The position numbers and the translations under genes were made by a program. A stretch of 64,000 bases of DNA from Pseudonocardia sp. CNS-004. Its GTDB lineage: Bacteria > Actinomycetota > Actinomycetes > Mycobacteriales > Pseudonocardiaceae. The notes under the pieces are model-generated. The model saw nothing but the letters and a program-made list of their open reading frames with translations, made no database searches and was not told the DNA's origin. Position 1 is the stretch's first letter. The number at the start of each line of letters is the position of its first letter. Shown here in pieces: positions 30,254 through 40,450 of this stretch. The DNA lies in NCBI GenBank assembly GCA_001942185.1, contig MKJV01000086.1, positions 26,850 through 90,849 on the forward strand. Reading direction: 5' to 3'.

Positions 30254-30909
30254 CCTGCGGGTGCAACGGACGGCCACGGCGGGAGGGGTCGTCCTCGTCG
30301 GGGCCGTCGGGTCGGCCGCCGTCCTGAACTACGGGTTCGGGGTCGCCCTCGCCTGGCTGCTGCCCCAGGACCAGTTCGGGATGTTCGGGGTGCTGCAGAA
30401 CGTGCTCTCGCTCGCGGCGTTCGTCCTGACGGCCGGGTTCCCCTGGGCCGTCGCGCGCTCGGTGGCGCAGGCCGACACCGCCGAGAGCGCCGGTAGCGCG
30501 AACGCCGAGGTGGCGGTGCGCGGCGGGATCCTCGGCAACGCCGCACTCGGTCTGGCGCTAGCCACGGGCTTCGTCGCCGTGCAGGCGAGCCCGGTCCCGC
30601 TGCTGCCGGGGGTCGGGTGGGCCTCGACGGCCGCCGTCGCGTGCGCGCTCGTCCTGCTGTCGCTCAGCAACGTCCTGGCCGGTGCGTTGCAGGGTGCGCG
30701 GCGGTTCGACGCGGTCGGCGTCACCGGGATCGCCGAGATCGTGGTGAAGATCGCCATCGGGCTCGCGGCCGTCGCCCTGCTCGGGTGGGGCATCTCGGGA
30801 CTGGTCGTCGCGGTGCTCGCCGGCACCGTCGTGGCGGTCGCGACGGCGTGGTGGTCGGCGCGGGACAAGCTCCCCGGCCGCGGCCCGGTGGCCGGCGGCC
30901 CCGCCGTGC
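30246..30909 (+). pseudogene. Truncated polysaccharide flippase, N-terminal half
   Basis: Starts at a GTG overlapping the GT4 stop. About 220 residues with some six hydrophobic segments (AVLNYGFGVALAWLLPQDQF, LQNVLSLAAFVLTAGFPWAV, GWGISGLVVAVLAGTVVAVA), typical of the first half of Wzx/oligosaccharide flippases, which are about 400-480 residues. At about 30909 the sequence changes abruptly into a peptidase fragment, so the C-terminal half is lost. Probably non-functional. Confidence 0.7.
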
Positions 30910-31291
30910 GCTCGTCGGCAACAACCAGGCCCGCGACCCGTGGATCGACGAGGCCTTCGCGACCTACGCCCAGGCCGTCGTCGCCGGCCAGCGAGACGTG
31001 TACCGGCTCGACGAGGTGCCCCGCCGGGTGCGCGGGCACCTGGGCGAGCCGATGTCCTACTGGGCCGAACAGGGCGGATTCGGCCGCTACGAGCAAGGTG
31101 TCTACAGCCAGGGCGCGGCGCTACTGCTCGAGGCGCGGGACCGCGTGGGTGTCGACCGGTTCGACAAGGCGGTGCGCGGCTACATCGCCGTCAACGCGCA
31201 CCGAGTGGCGGATCCAGCGGCCGTCCGCGCGGCGTTCGAGCACCTGCCGGAGGTCATCGAGTTGCTGAACCGGCACGGAGCACTGAGCTGA
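30910..31291 (+). pseudogene. C-terminal fragment of M1-family metallopeptidase
   Basis: LVGNNQARDPWIDEAFATYA is the segment following HEXXH in gluzincin (M1) aminopeptidases and carries the distal zinc-binding Glu. It is followed by SYWAEQGGFGRYEQGVYSQG and a normal-looking C-terminus (HLPEVIELLNRHGALS). The HEXXH half is missing. It is fused head-on to the truncated flippase, which shows a deletion or recombination joining two unrelated genes. Confidence 0.72.
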
Positions 31292-31295
31292 CTCG

Positions 31296-32704
31296 TTACG
31301 CCCGAAGCCGGAGCAGCAGCAGCCAGTCCTCGCCGCCCGCCGAGTTCCGGCCTGGCGTGTTGAGCGAGCCGGAGGGGTCGACGGCGACCTCCAGCGGCGG
31401 GGCCGTCGCATCGGCGGGATCGACCCACCTGGCCGTGGCCTGCGCGAGCTTCGTCGGGTCCACGGTCATCATGCGCGCGGTCGGGACATAGGCCACCAAC
31501 GAACCACCCGACCGGGCCGCAGTGACGTAGTCACTGCTCATGATCCCGACCTCCGACGCCGACGCCGACCGGCTCGCCACGGCCGCCGACGAGGACCTCG
31601 GCCGACTCGTCCGGCACGAGCGCCCACCAGTCGAACGACGCGAAGAACTCCCGCAGCCGGCCCAGCTGGGCCACCGCCGGCGTGTCCAGCCGCCCCTCCC
31701 AGCCGGGCAGGAGCTCCCAGTCGTCGGAGCCGTAGATGTAGCCCGGCGAGCCCGACGTCAACGCCCACGCCATCTGCCGGCGCAGCACCTCGTCCCCCGT
31801 GACCGGCGTGCCGGGCAGGTTGTTCTCACCCTCGTAGTTCGCCTCCGACAGCAGCGCCGCAACCGGTTACGCCTGTACGCGTCCAGCACCGCCCGGTACG
31901 TCGGCAGGTAGGTGTAGACGAAGTTGAAGGCGACGCGAGGCGCCCACTGCGGACTGTCCGTCGAGATCGACGCCGGATACCCCAGCTGGATCGAGAACGG
32001 CCGGGTGTCACCCGTCGACCGGATGCCCGAGAGCACCTCCTCGAACAGCTCGTCGTACACCGGGGGCGAGTCGTGCCGGCCCGGAAGGTCGCTCGGGAAG
32101 TGATCGCCGCCCGTCATCCACACGATGTTCGGGAACCCCGCGTACCGCGCGGCGACCATCGCGCCGTAGCGATACGCATCCTCGCGCGTCGCGTTCCGGA
32201 ACGCGTTGCCGGCGGTCCAGCCGTCGATCGGGTACAGGAACAAGGTGTTGCCGTGGGCGCACGCCGCCCGTACGTACTCGTCGACCCGCTGCCAGTACGC
32301 CTCGTTCCACCGCGTGACATCGCCGCCGTCGAACGGCAGCAGCCCGTCGTATGTCCGGCCGTCGTCCTCCGGACCGCCGTTGTCCGTCGCGCGACCAACG
32401 AGACGATCGACGCATTGAAACCACGCGCCTCACGGTCGGCGAAGTACCGCTCCGCCTGCGCCGGCGACCAGCGCACCATGCCCGCCCACGGGGAGTCGCC
32501 GAACACGAGGAGCGGGGCGCCGTGCTGGTCGGTGAAGTACCGGCCGCTCGGGTCAATCGCGGTGACGTACCTGTGCTCCTGCATCCTCGCCTCGTCGCAT
32601 ACCGCCTGCGGTCGCGTGACGGTGGGCGCGGGCTCAGGCGCACACGCCAGGGTGCCGACCCCGACGACCAGCGACAGGCAGGCGAACCTCAGGGCGCGCC
32701 GCAC
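31296..32704 (-). CDS. Secreted glycoside hydrolase, DUF4038/GH140-like, multiply frameshifted
   Basis: A lipoprotein signal (MRRALRFACLSLVVGVGTLAC) is followed by DQHGAPLLVFGDSPWAG, RYFADREARGFNASIVSL, LPFDGGDVTRWNEAYWQRVD, VWMTGGDHFP and NLPGTPVTGDEVLRRQMAWA. This resembles the apiosidase-like DUF4038 hydrolases (TIM barrel; Asp and Glu catalysis). Breaks occur near 32380, 31865 and 31560, giving four frame segments. The C-terminal putative all-beta domain (VEVAVDPSGS-like, SLNTPGRNSAGGEDWLLLLR) ends at 31296. Three breaks suggest decay or poor sequence. If intact it would trim or remodel exported polysaccharide. Confidence 0.65.
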
Positions 32705-32975
32705 CTGGTCCAGGGTATCGACGACTCGGCCGTCAACAGGCTTCGACGGCGCTCAGGTCCCGGGGCTTGCAACGGAGGCGAGCAGGAGGGCCATGACCAC
32801 CCGGCCGAGCACACCCGTCCTGGACAACTCCGTTCCGCAAACGCCGTGGCGCGGAAGTTCGCCACGATCGTACCTGCCCCGAGGGTCCCCAACCCCTTAC
32901 CCGAATGACGTCGGGCGGCGGCGGGATAGCGTTAACCGCGGCCGGCCTGACGGGTGTTATCAATTGGCCGTCGCT
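32705..32975. other. Intergenic region
   Basis: About 270 bases between the hydrolase 5' end and the cytidylyltransferase remnant. The hydrolase promoter should lie here. No gene or repeat seen. Confidence 0.4.
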
Positions 32976-33340
32976 TCAGTTCCCCGCAGCGCCCAGAACC
33001 GGCGGGACGGCCTTCCCCCGGTCGGTGCGCCCCGGCATCCACGGCGTGTTCCCGGCCTGGTACATGGTCTCCAGCGCGATCCGCTCCTTCAGGGTGTCGG
33101 CAGGCTGCCAGAACCCGTTGTACGGGTACGCGGCCAGGCGACCCTCCTTCGCAAGCACCGCGCAGGCGTCGGCCACGAGGTCGCTGTTCTCCGGCAAGTA
33201 GTCGAAAACCTCCTGGCGGAGCACGAGGTACCCGCCGTTCTCCTGCAGCCGCATGTCCTTCAGCGCGGTGATCGCCTCGATGCGGTTGCCCTCGTTCACC
33301 TCGACCACGTGGAACGCCGCCTGCGGCGGCACCGCGAGGG
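32976..33340 (-). pseudogene. rfbF: Glucose-1-phosphate cytidylyltransferase fragment, truncated by IS
   Basis: The C-terminal 120 residues or so of an RfbF-type nucleotidyltransferase: FHVVEVNEGNRIEAITALKD, RLQENGGYLVLRQEVFDYLP, YPYNGFWQPADTLKERIALE. The family converts glucose-1-phosphate to CDP-glucose for 3,6-dideoxyhexoses and is about 257 residues. The nucleotide-binding N-terminal half is absent, because homology stops at the IS256-type end near 33341. No RfbG or RfbH partners occur in the window, so this is a relic. Confidence 0.75.
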
Positions 33341-34743
33341 GGACTGTTCCAAGATCGGTGTTTCCGGCCCGACACGCCGGGCTGAGGTCCGGCGGGATGG
33401 GCACTGTGAGTGATGACATCGGAGCTTGTGAGTCCACGCAAGCGTGAATCGAGGCCGGCGCGGGAGCCGTCGCCGGGGCAGGCCGCCGCGGCGGCGATGG
33501 TGGCCGAGGCGAAGGCTCGCGGGCTGGCGCTGACCGGCCCGGACGGGTTGCTGAAATTGTTCACCAAGAATGTTTTGGAAACCGCGCTGAACGAGGAGAT
33601 GACCGAACACCTCGGGCATGAGAAGAACCAGGCCGAGCCGGGCCGGGGTTCGACGAACGTGCGGAACGGCGCGCGCCCCAAAACGGTGGTTTCGGATGCT
33701 GCTGGCGAGGTCGACATCAACGTGCCACGGGATCGGGAGAGCACGTTCGAGCCGCAGATCGTGAAGAAGCGGCAACGTCGGCTCAGCGAGGTAGACGAGA
33801 TCGTGCTGTCGCTGTATACGAAAGGGATGACGACCGGGGACATCTCGGCGCATTTCGCCGAGATCTACGGATCCTCGGTCAGCAAGGAAACGATCTCGCG
33901 AATCACCGACAAGGTCGTCGCCGAGATGCAGGACTGGGCCAACCGGCCACTCAATCCGGTGTACGTGGCCGTGTTCATTGACGCAATCCCACGTCAAGGT
34001 CCGCCACGGGCAGGTGGCCAACCGACCCGTCTACGCCGCCATCGGCGTCACCGTGGATGGACACAAGGACATGCTAGGCCTGTGGATGGGCACTGGCGGC
34101 GAAGGCGCCAAGTTCTGGATGAGCGTGCTGATGGACCTGAAGAACCGCGGCTTCCTCGACGTGTTCTTCCTTGTCTGCGACGGCCTCAAAGGCTTGCCCG
34201 AAGCCGTGACGAACGTGTGGCCACAGACCATTGTCCAGACCTGCATCGTGCACCTGATCCGGAACACGTTCCGCCTGGCGTCACGACAGGACTGGGACGC
34301 AGTGAAACGCGACATTAAACCCATCTACACCGCCCCCAACCCCGCCGCCGCGATGGCCGCTCTCCAGGAACTCGACGAGAAATGGGGCACGAGATACCGA
34401 GCGATGATCCGGCTATGGCGCAACGCGTGGGACGAGTTCGTGCCGTTCCTCGACTACAACATCGAGATCAGGCGCGATCTGCTCCACCAATGCGATCGAG
34501 TCCCTAAACGCCCGTTGCCGGCGGGCAATTCGCGCGCGTGGGAACTTCCCGACCGAGCAAGCCGCAATCAAGTGTCTGTACCTTGTGACTCGCAGCCTGG
34601 ACCCGACCGGGACGGGCCGCGCCCGGTGGACGATGCGGTGGAAGCCCGTGATCAACGCATTCGCCATCACGTTCGGTGACCGCTGGCCGGGAGCCGAGAC
34701 CTACTGATCAACAACGCCGGAAACACCGATCACGGGATCCCCC
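33341..34743. mobile_element. IS256-family insertion sequence
   Basis: An element of about 1.4 kb bounded by inverted repeats: GATCGGTGTTTCCGGC at 33353-33368, with its reverse complement GCCGGAAACACCGATC at 34715-34730. Outer bases begin GGGG on both sides, but exact ends and a target duplication could not be fixed. It encodes one transposase and interrupts rfbF on its left. Confidence 0.78.
33410..34707 (+). pseudogene. IS256-family (mutator-type) transposase, two frameshifts
   Basis: A DDE transposase of about 432 residues. Motifs: LFTKNVLETALNEEMTEHLG, VNVPRDRESTFEPQIVKKRQ-type (here DINVPRDRESTFEPQIVKKR), TGDISAHFAEIYGSSVSKET, first Asp in VAVFIDAI, KVRHGQVANRPVYAAIGVTV, second Asp in VCDGLKGLPEAV, and C-terminal STNAIESLNARCRRAIRARG. 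Frames change near 33985 and 34470, so it is probably inactive unless these are sequence errors. It sits inside terminal inverted repeats. Confidence 0.82.
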
Positions 34744-35019
34744 TTGGGGGGAGGGAGGGTCGGTGCGTAAGCTGGCGGAGGCACCGTGAACGAGCAGCAA
34801 CCCGGCACGGCCCTTGATCGCTGAAAGTGGTGCCGCGGCGTCAGAACTGTCGCGAGGCGCGCGAGAACTGTCGCGTGGACACCACTACTGGCGATCACCA
34901 AAGGTGGCGCGCCAAGTATTTGCCGTGCCGCACATCATCGGCCGCGAAGACTCCCGCCTGAACAGCCGATATCAGACCCGGAACGTAGGCCTGGACGGTG
35001 TGGTCGACGCGGAACCCGA

Positions 35020-35328
35020 GCCGGTCCGCGATCTTCATCCCCGCGACGCAGACGAACTCACGGAGGCACTGCTCGAGCTCGCCGCGGATCCCGACGTACG
35101 CCGCCGACTCGGGCTCGCAGGCGCGCCCAAGTCCAGCGCGCAACACCACGACGCGCAGCGTCGAGCCCGTGATCACGCTGTACCGCCTCACCGAAGCCTC
35201 CCGGCAGGAGGCGTCCCAACATGGCGCTGGACGGTTCCGCCGGATCGCGCGTTGCATCCTCCCGGCCGCGATGCGCAATGCGCTCTCCAGCGACCCGTAA
35301 TGGCGGGTCGCGGTTCAGCAGGAGCTCA
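35020..35328 (+). pseudogene. 3' fragment of GT4 glycosyltransferase, related to the 55861-57987 gene
   Basis: Across two frames the segment reads PRDADELTEALLELAADPDV, then RNTTTRSVEPVITLYRLTEA and PAAMRNALSSDP. These align with DPDSLTEALRKLAADPEERR, RNTTARSVAPVIALYRRIDA and PTIIRSALASPP of the fusion protein at 55861-57987. The DNA continues AATGGCGGGTCGCGGTTCAG, like AATGGCGGATCGCGGTCCAG there. Only about 300 bases remain, cut at the right by an aminotransferase scrap. Confidence 0.75.
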
Positions 35329-35332
35329 GGCC

Positions 35333-35368
35333 GCGATCGCCGTCATGGACACCTACACGGAAGACGGT
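35333..35368 (+). pseudogene. Short aminotransferase fragment (third copy)
   Basis: Encodes AAIAVMDTYTEDG, matching AAIAVMDTYAEDG of the class-III aminotransferase (near 17860). It begins immediately after the glycosyltransferase scrap and ends at the 3' end of the PQQ dehydrogenase gene. It is short, so homology is likely but not certain. Confidence 0.5.
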
Positions 35369-35382
35369 GCCCGAGCACGCGA

Positions 35383-36585
35383 TCAGCCCGGTGGCACGAT
35401 CCGGAGGATGCGATCGTCGCCCTCGCGGACATCGCCACGCCCGTCACGGTTGGACGTCGACGCCCACAGCGCGCCGTCTGGAGCTGCCACAACGGTGCGA
35501 ATCCGGCCATAGGTCGAACCGAGCAGGACAACAGGCTGCCCCACACCCCCATTACCGTCCAGCGGCACACTCCAAATCCGCTCTCCCCGCAGCGCAGCGA
35601 CATAGAGCACGTCGCCGAGGATTGCCGCACCGGACGGAGACGCCTCCCGGACGCGCCAGGTGACGAGCGGGTTGGTGTAGCGACCACCATCAGTATCCCC
35701 GTCGCCCTCGATCTCAGGCCAGCCGTAGTTGCCCCCTGGTTCAATCAGGTTGATCTCGTCCAACGCGTTCTGCCCGAACTCAGTCGCATACAGCCGTCCA
35801 GCCGCGTCGAATGCCAAGCCCTGGACATTGCGATGACCGAGCGAGTAGACCGGCGATTGCGGATTCGGATTACCAGGCGCAGGCTGCCCGCTCGGCGTGA
35901 CCCTGATGATTTTGCCGTTCAGGTTGGCCGGATCCTGGGCTGCGTCATCGTCGCCAGCGTCGCCCGTAGCTATGTAGAGCAAGCCATCAGGCCCGAAGGC
36001 CATTCGGCCACCGTTGTGGTAAGTGCCGCTGGCGATCCCTGCGATAATTATCTCCTGCCGCTCGGGGGCATCGAAGCCGAACCGGACGACCCTGTTGTCC
36101 TCCGCTGTCGTATAGTAGGCATAGATGAACCGATCCGAGTCGAAAGTCGGAGAAACAGCCAATCCAAGCAGGCCGCCCTCCCCATCTTCCCCTCCATAAC
36201 TGCTGGGCAGTCGCGCCGACTCAGCAATGATGCCCCCATCGGCAGCGACATGAAGAATTCGACCGGAATCTCGTTCGGCAACAACCGCACTACCGTCCGG
36301 AAGAAACGCGATACCCCACGGCACTTCGAGATTCGACGTAATCTCCTGCACTTGCACACTCGGGAGGCTGGTAACACTTCCGGAGGTGGCAGGACTTTCC
36401 GTCCAGCATGCAGCGCACCCTATTACAGCAAAACCGACTGCGACGGCCCGTCGGACTCGACAACTCACGGCAATCGACGCCCTTCTCACGCCCGCGCCGT
36501 TGCGGCGGCCACTTCGTACGCCCCATCCGCGAAAGCCTGGACCCAGCATGCCCGTTCCCATCGTCCTGTCCCTCCCGGCCTCCAT
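35383..36585 (-). CDS. PQQ-dependent sugar dehydrogenase (glucose/sorbosone dehydrogenase family)
   Basis: Intact and secreted. The six-bladed propeller enzyme oxidises aldose sugars with PQQ. Motifs are LEVPWGIAFLPDGSAVVAER, GGEDGEGGLLGLAVSPTF, the catalytic-His motif YHNGGRMAFGPDGLLYIATG, GHRNVQGLAFDAAGRLYATE (PQQ-binding Arg region) and GGNYGWPEIEGDGDTDGG. A probable lipobox (VIGCAAC) lies about 60 residues from the ATG at 36585, so the true start is probably a later ATG or GTG. It has lower GC and more mixed codons than the left part of the window. Its role in the glycan locus is unknown, and it may be a hitchhiker. Confidence 0.85.
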   Translation of the reverse strand: MEAGRDRTMGTGMLGPGFRGWGVRSGRRNGAGVRRASIAVSCRVRRAVAVGFAVIGCAACWTESPATSGSVTSLPSVQVQEITSNLEVPWGIAFLPDGSAVVAERDSGRILHVAADGGIIAESARLPSSYGGEDGEGGLLGLAVSPTFDSDRFIYAYYTTAEDNRVVRFGFDAPERQEIIIAGIASGTYHNGGRMAFGPDGLLYIATGDAGDDDAAQDPANLNGKIIRVTPSGQPAPGNPNPQSPVYSLGHRNVQGLAFDAAGRLYATEFGQNALDEINLIEPGGNYGWPEIEGDGDTDGGRYTNPLVTWRVREASPSGAAILGDVLYVAALRGERIWSVPLDGNGGVGQPVVLLGSTYGRIRTVVAAPDGALWASTSNRDGRGDVREGDDRILRIVPPG

Positions 36586-36841
36586 TCTCGATCACACAGG
36601 CCTCAGGTCCCGCGGCTTCCTGAGGCGAGGCGAAGTGAGCACGTCAGGTAGATGTTCACCGTATCTCCAGCCACCGTGGGAGGTCGGGTCATCGTGGCAG
36701 TCATGTCGACCCAGCCGGCTACGCCTCGGCCGCAATCCCTCTGGGAGATCCGGCCGCCGTTCGGGGTCGGCCAACGATCACGTGGGTGTACTCCTGTGCT
36801 CGGACCTATGGCCGAGTGACTCGGCACCGAGGCCCCACTTG
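36586..36841. other. Intergenic region
   Basis: About 255 bases upstream of the PQQ dehydrogenase and after the GNAT gene end. No gene or repeat seen. Confidence 0.35.
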
Positions 36842-37944
36842 TTACAAGGGTTCGACCGCGCCCCTCACGGATTCTGGAAACCAGCGCTCGGGGACCGGGA
36901 TCAGTGGCTCGTCCTGAGTGTTCAGCGTCAGGTGGCACGGGCCGGGGGGAGCTGCTGGTGGGGGAGACGACCACACGAAGACGGGCCAGTCCCGCCCTCT
37001 GAGGAACCGGGCCTTCCTGAGCGCCGCTCCCAGCACCGGGCAACTGGCGCGCGCGCGCACGAGCCGGGGCCGGTACGGCAGGACCGCGGCGACGAGCTCC
37101 GCGACCATCCAGCGATACAGGTCGTAGGTCGGACGCGGAGCGTATGTCTCCACCAGCGCGGCCTCGGGGCCGTCCGGACCTCCCACGACCCTCACCAGAC
37201 CCCAGCCACGAAGGACGCCGCCGAGGGTGAAGTAGAGGCAGATGAACTGCCCGGACGCCGGATGACCGCCCGCGAGCCACCTCAGGTGTGCGATGTCAGG
37301 CAGCGGGAGCAACCCGTACCCGGTGCAGCCCTGGTACAGGTCGAGCACCTCCTCGCCCGGTACGCCCACGGCGAGGACGGCTCCCCCGCGCGGTCGGAAG
37401 CGCCGGACGGGGCGGAACCACGTTCGCCCGGCGGCGGTCAAGGCGGCCCGCCCGACACCCTCGAGTCGGCCGAGCCGTCGGCGCACCTCGGGCGGAGCGC
37501 GCTCCCGTCGAGTGGGAGGGCGAACGAAGTGGCCCGGTCCAGCGTCCGCCACCCCAGGGCAGGCAGGAGGGCCAGCGTGTCGGGGCTGCCGCCGACATTG
37601 ACCAAGGGTTCAGACTCCTCCATCGCGGCGCGCAGAATTCTGACCCCGACGGCACTACGCCGGTGGACGGGATCGACGTACCAGTCGAAGGTCTCGAGGC
37701 ACCCCACGCGATCGTCTCCGAACCGGTAGGTTCTGGCGAAGGCCCGGAGCAAGCCGACACAGGAATCATCCTGCATCGCCACCCACGCCCGGTGGGTCGG
37801 CCCCTCCAGAAAGGCCCAGCGCTGGAAGGCGTTCTCCCTGGGTCGCCGATAGGCCGCATCGGCAAGCTGCCGCACCGCGGGCATGTGTTCTGGCCGGAAG
37901 CGCTCAATCTGAAGGGCGACACGACCTCGTGACCCGGCACTCAT
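36842..37944 (-). CDS. GNAT-family acetyltransferase, frameshifted
   Basis: About 367 residues. The N-terminal part is GNAT-like (RFRPEHMPAVRQLADAAYRR, HRAWVAMQDDSCVGLLRAFA, VDPVHRRSAVGVRILRAAME, the last resembling the acetyl-CoA loop). The C-terminal part (GGHPASGQFICLYFTLGGVL, YDLYRWMVAELVAAVLPYRP) looks like a second degenerate GNAT domain. The break is near 37510. The ATG at 37944 has GAGGAG 8 bases upstream; an in-frame start at 38010 is less likely. It resembles the protein at 40451-41523, so two such enzymes flank the phosphoglycosyl transferase. Sugar acetylation is plausible. Confidence 0.65.
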
Positions 37945-38044
37945 GACGGCGAGCTCCTCGGTCGGACAGGACACGATCTCATCGTATGCTCGGCCAACAT
38001 TTTGCTCCAAATTCCGAAGGAATGAGGGCGATCAAGAAGCGCGC

Positions 38045-39504
38045 TCATCGCCCACGGACAAAGAAGACCTCAGCGACCGTCCGCAGGATGATCTTGATGT
38101 CAAGCCAGAGGCTCCAGTTCTCGATGTAGTAATTGTCAAAGCGCGCCCGATCCGCGATCGATGTGTTCCCTCGCAGTCCGCTGACCTGCGCCAGACCAGT
38201 GAGGCCGGCCTGAACGCGGTGTCGGTGGGTGTAGCGGTCAAACTCTTCGGAGAATCGGCTCACGAAGTGAGGCCGTTCCGGGCGCGGGCCCACTAGCGTC
38301 ATGTCGCCGCGCAGAATATTCCACAACTGAGGCAGCTCATCCAGTGAGGAGCGACGAAGGAAGCGACCAACCGGACCAACTCGATCGTCCTCCGCAATTG
38401 ACCACGTCGTCGCAGACTCGGTTTCGTCGGACGGTCGCATTGAACGGAGCTTCAAGCAATTGAATTCGACGCCGTCCCGCCCCACTCGACGCTGACGGAA
38501 GATCACACCTGGTCCTCCCTCGAGCCGAACGGCGAGTGCACATAGGGCAAACACAGGGAACACAATCAGAAGTACGGCACTTGCGATCGTAACATCAAAG
38601 CCACGCTTGACGACTCGCCATGCGCCGCGCAACGACGGTGTCTTGATCCTCATGATCGGAATCGAGCCGATGTGGTCAGCCCGCCAGCTTGTGTATTGAA
38701 GTAGCAAACACGCGGAACTACAAGCACATCGCAATGCAGGCAGGCCGGTGTTCGAACCACATCAATGAGTTCCCGCTCAGAGAACCTCCCATCCGCAATC
38801 AAGAGGACATCGGCCTGGGCCTGCTGAACCACATTCTCCAGGTCTCGCAGCATGCCGAGCCGCTTCAAGACTGCGCGAGGCCCCTCATAGCAACCATCGT
38901 CCACAAATCCCACCACTGATAGCCCATAGCGCCGATCAGTCCGCAGGATTTCTGCCAACTCCAACGCAAACGTACCTCCGCCGATTATCACGACCCGATG
39001 ATCGGTAAGTCTGCGTCGCCGACTCCATCCGATGATGTAGGTCGTCGCCACCCGTCCGGCAAGGACCAGAACGCCAGATACGGCAACGTTTCTCAAGAAG
39101 GTGGTTACTGCCTCTTGCTCATGCCGGAGCGCGATAATTACAGCCACGGCTGCTGCGGCGGCCAGCAATCTACCGACCAAGGACGGAAGCTCATCGAGCA
39201 CGCTGAGATAAAGCCGCGCGCGATAACGTCCCCCGCTGTTCATCGTGGCCGCCCAGAGCAAAGTCAGCACCGTGGTGGCCTTCCATTGTGAAGGACTCCA
39301 GGTCACCGGAAGCAGCAGGAGGATGGCATCAACCGGCAGTACGATCATCCAGGCCCGGATGCGGTGCATGAACGACAAACACCGGCCAGAACCCTTGACG
39401 GCACTTTTCGTTGATCGCTCGGCAACATCCAGCTTGCTCGGGGTGTGGCCGTCCAGACCTGATCCCACCTTGCTCACGTCACCTCCCGTAGGTTCAGACC
39501 CCAC
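38045..39504 (-). CDS. Polyprenyl glycosylphosphotransferase (WbaP/WcaJ-type), frameshifted
   Basis: Initiates repeat-unit synthesis by moving a sugar-1-phosphate onto undecaprenyl phosphate. The N-terminal half has several membrane segments and a CoA-binding-like Rossmann region (HRVVIIGGGTFALELAEILR). The catalytic C-terminal domain has KRGFDVTIASAVLLIVFPVF, FRQRRVGRDGVEFNCLKLRS, LRRSSLDELPQLWNILRGDM, LVGPRPERP and LTGLAQVSGLRG. The frame breaks near 38680. It totals about 486 residues, normal. The 5' end abuts IS701 debris at about 39545, so its promoter may have been displaced. A paralogue lies at 62134-63565. Confidence 0.82.
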
Positions 39505-39544
39505 CTACGACACAGGTGGAGTCGCTGCCCGCCGCCTCGCCGTT

Positions 39545-39995
39545 TCGTCGAACCCAAGATTCGCGCTTGAGTTTCTGCGGCGGCGCGATCACGGCCGGCC
39601 TATGTTTCAGTGCGTAGTGGAGCAGTTACGCGGCTATGTGCTGGACAAGATCGGCGACGCCGGAACCGGGGTGTTCGTGGTCGACGAGACCGGTTTCCTC
39701 AAGAAGGGCGTGCGTTCAACCGGGGTGGCCCGGCAGTACACCGGCACCAGCGGGAAGATCGATAACTGTCACGTCGGGGCGTTCGTGGCCTACACCTCGG
39801 CCGGAGCTCGGGCGTTGATCAACCGAGAGTTGCCCCTACGACGACCCGACCGAGGACCGCGAATGCTGTGCGTGAGCCGGAGTCCCGGACGAGGTCGGGT
39901 TCGCGATCAAGCCGCAGCTGGGCCTGACCGTGCTCGAACGCGCCACGCCGCCGGTGTGCTGACCGGCTGGGTCACCGCGGACGAGGTCCACAGCC
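39545..39995 (+). pseudogene. IS701-family transposase fragment
   Basis: GVFVVDETGFLKKGVRSTGV, ARQYTGTSGKIDNCHVGAFV and GARALINRELPL are classic IS701 sequence with the catalytic Asp and following GFLKKG. DEVGFAIKPQLGL and GWVTADEV follow after a frame change near 39870. The start and the C-terminal half are absent. It joins directly to an IS1634-type remnant. Confidence 0.75.
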
Positions 39996-40425
39996 GGAAC
40001 CCCACGTTCTGGCCTGGCCAGATGGTGCTGGCGCGGATCGTCGAGCCGACCGGCAAGCAGAACAGCCTGCGCGCCGACAGGCGTCGCGACCAGGTCATTT
40101 ACTACCAGTACAAGGCCGACCGGGGCCGGCGCATCCTGCGTGGGATCGACGAACAGGCCGCCAAAGCCGAGAAGGCAGTACGAACGCGGGTCCATCGACG
40201 CACACGTCACGATCGTGTCCGCCGCGCTCGCGATCAGTAACCTCCTCGAGGAGGCTACCGGTTGATCAAGCAAGCGCTTCGTGCACACCGCCCGCCGCTA
40301 CCGCACCGTCCAGATCCGCGGCGGGGCCCAACTGCTGACCGCCGAGGACCCGATCCCCGGGGACCTGCGCGACGCACTACGCACCGCAACACGCTGCTGC
40401 TGTCACTGCGCAGGTGTGATTGGGC
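39996..40425 (+). pseudogene. IS1634-family transposase remnant with internal deletions
   Basis: Three non-adjacent parts of one transposase are stitched together: MVLARIVEPTGKQNSLRA (early), QVIYYQYKADRGRRILRGID with EQAAKAEKAV (middle), and SIDAHVTIVSAALAISNLLE with FVHTARRYRTVQIRGGAQLL and TAEDPIPGDLRDAL (end). Two internal stretches are missing and the last part is frameshifted. It is dead debris next to the GNAT gene. Confidence 0.68.
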
Positions 40426-40450
40426 GTCGAGGCGGGCCTACGAATGCGCG

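Larger units (their letters stand above)
34744..35382. other. Mosaic of gene scraps between the IS256 element and the PQQ dehydrogenase
   Basis: No whole gene. Contains the glycosyltransferase and aminotransferase fragments and, before 35020, about 270 bases I cannot assign, with a near-repeat GAACTGTCGCG (34846-34856 and 34865-34875 approximately). Confidence 0.5.
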
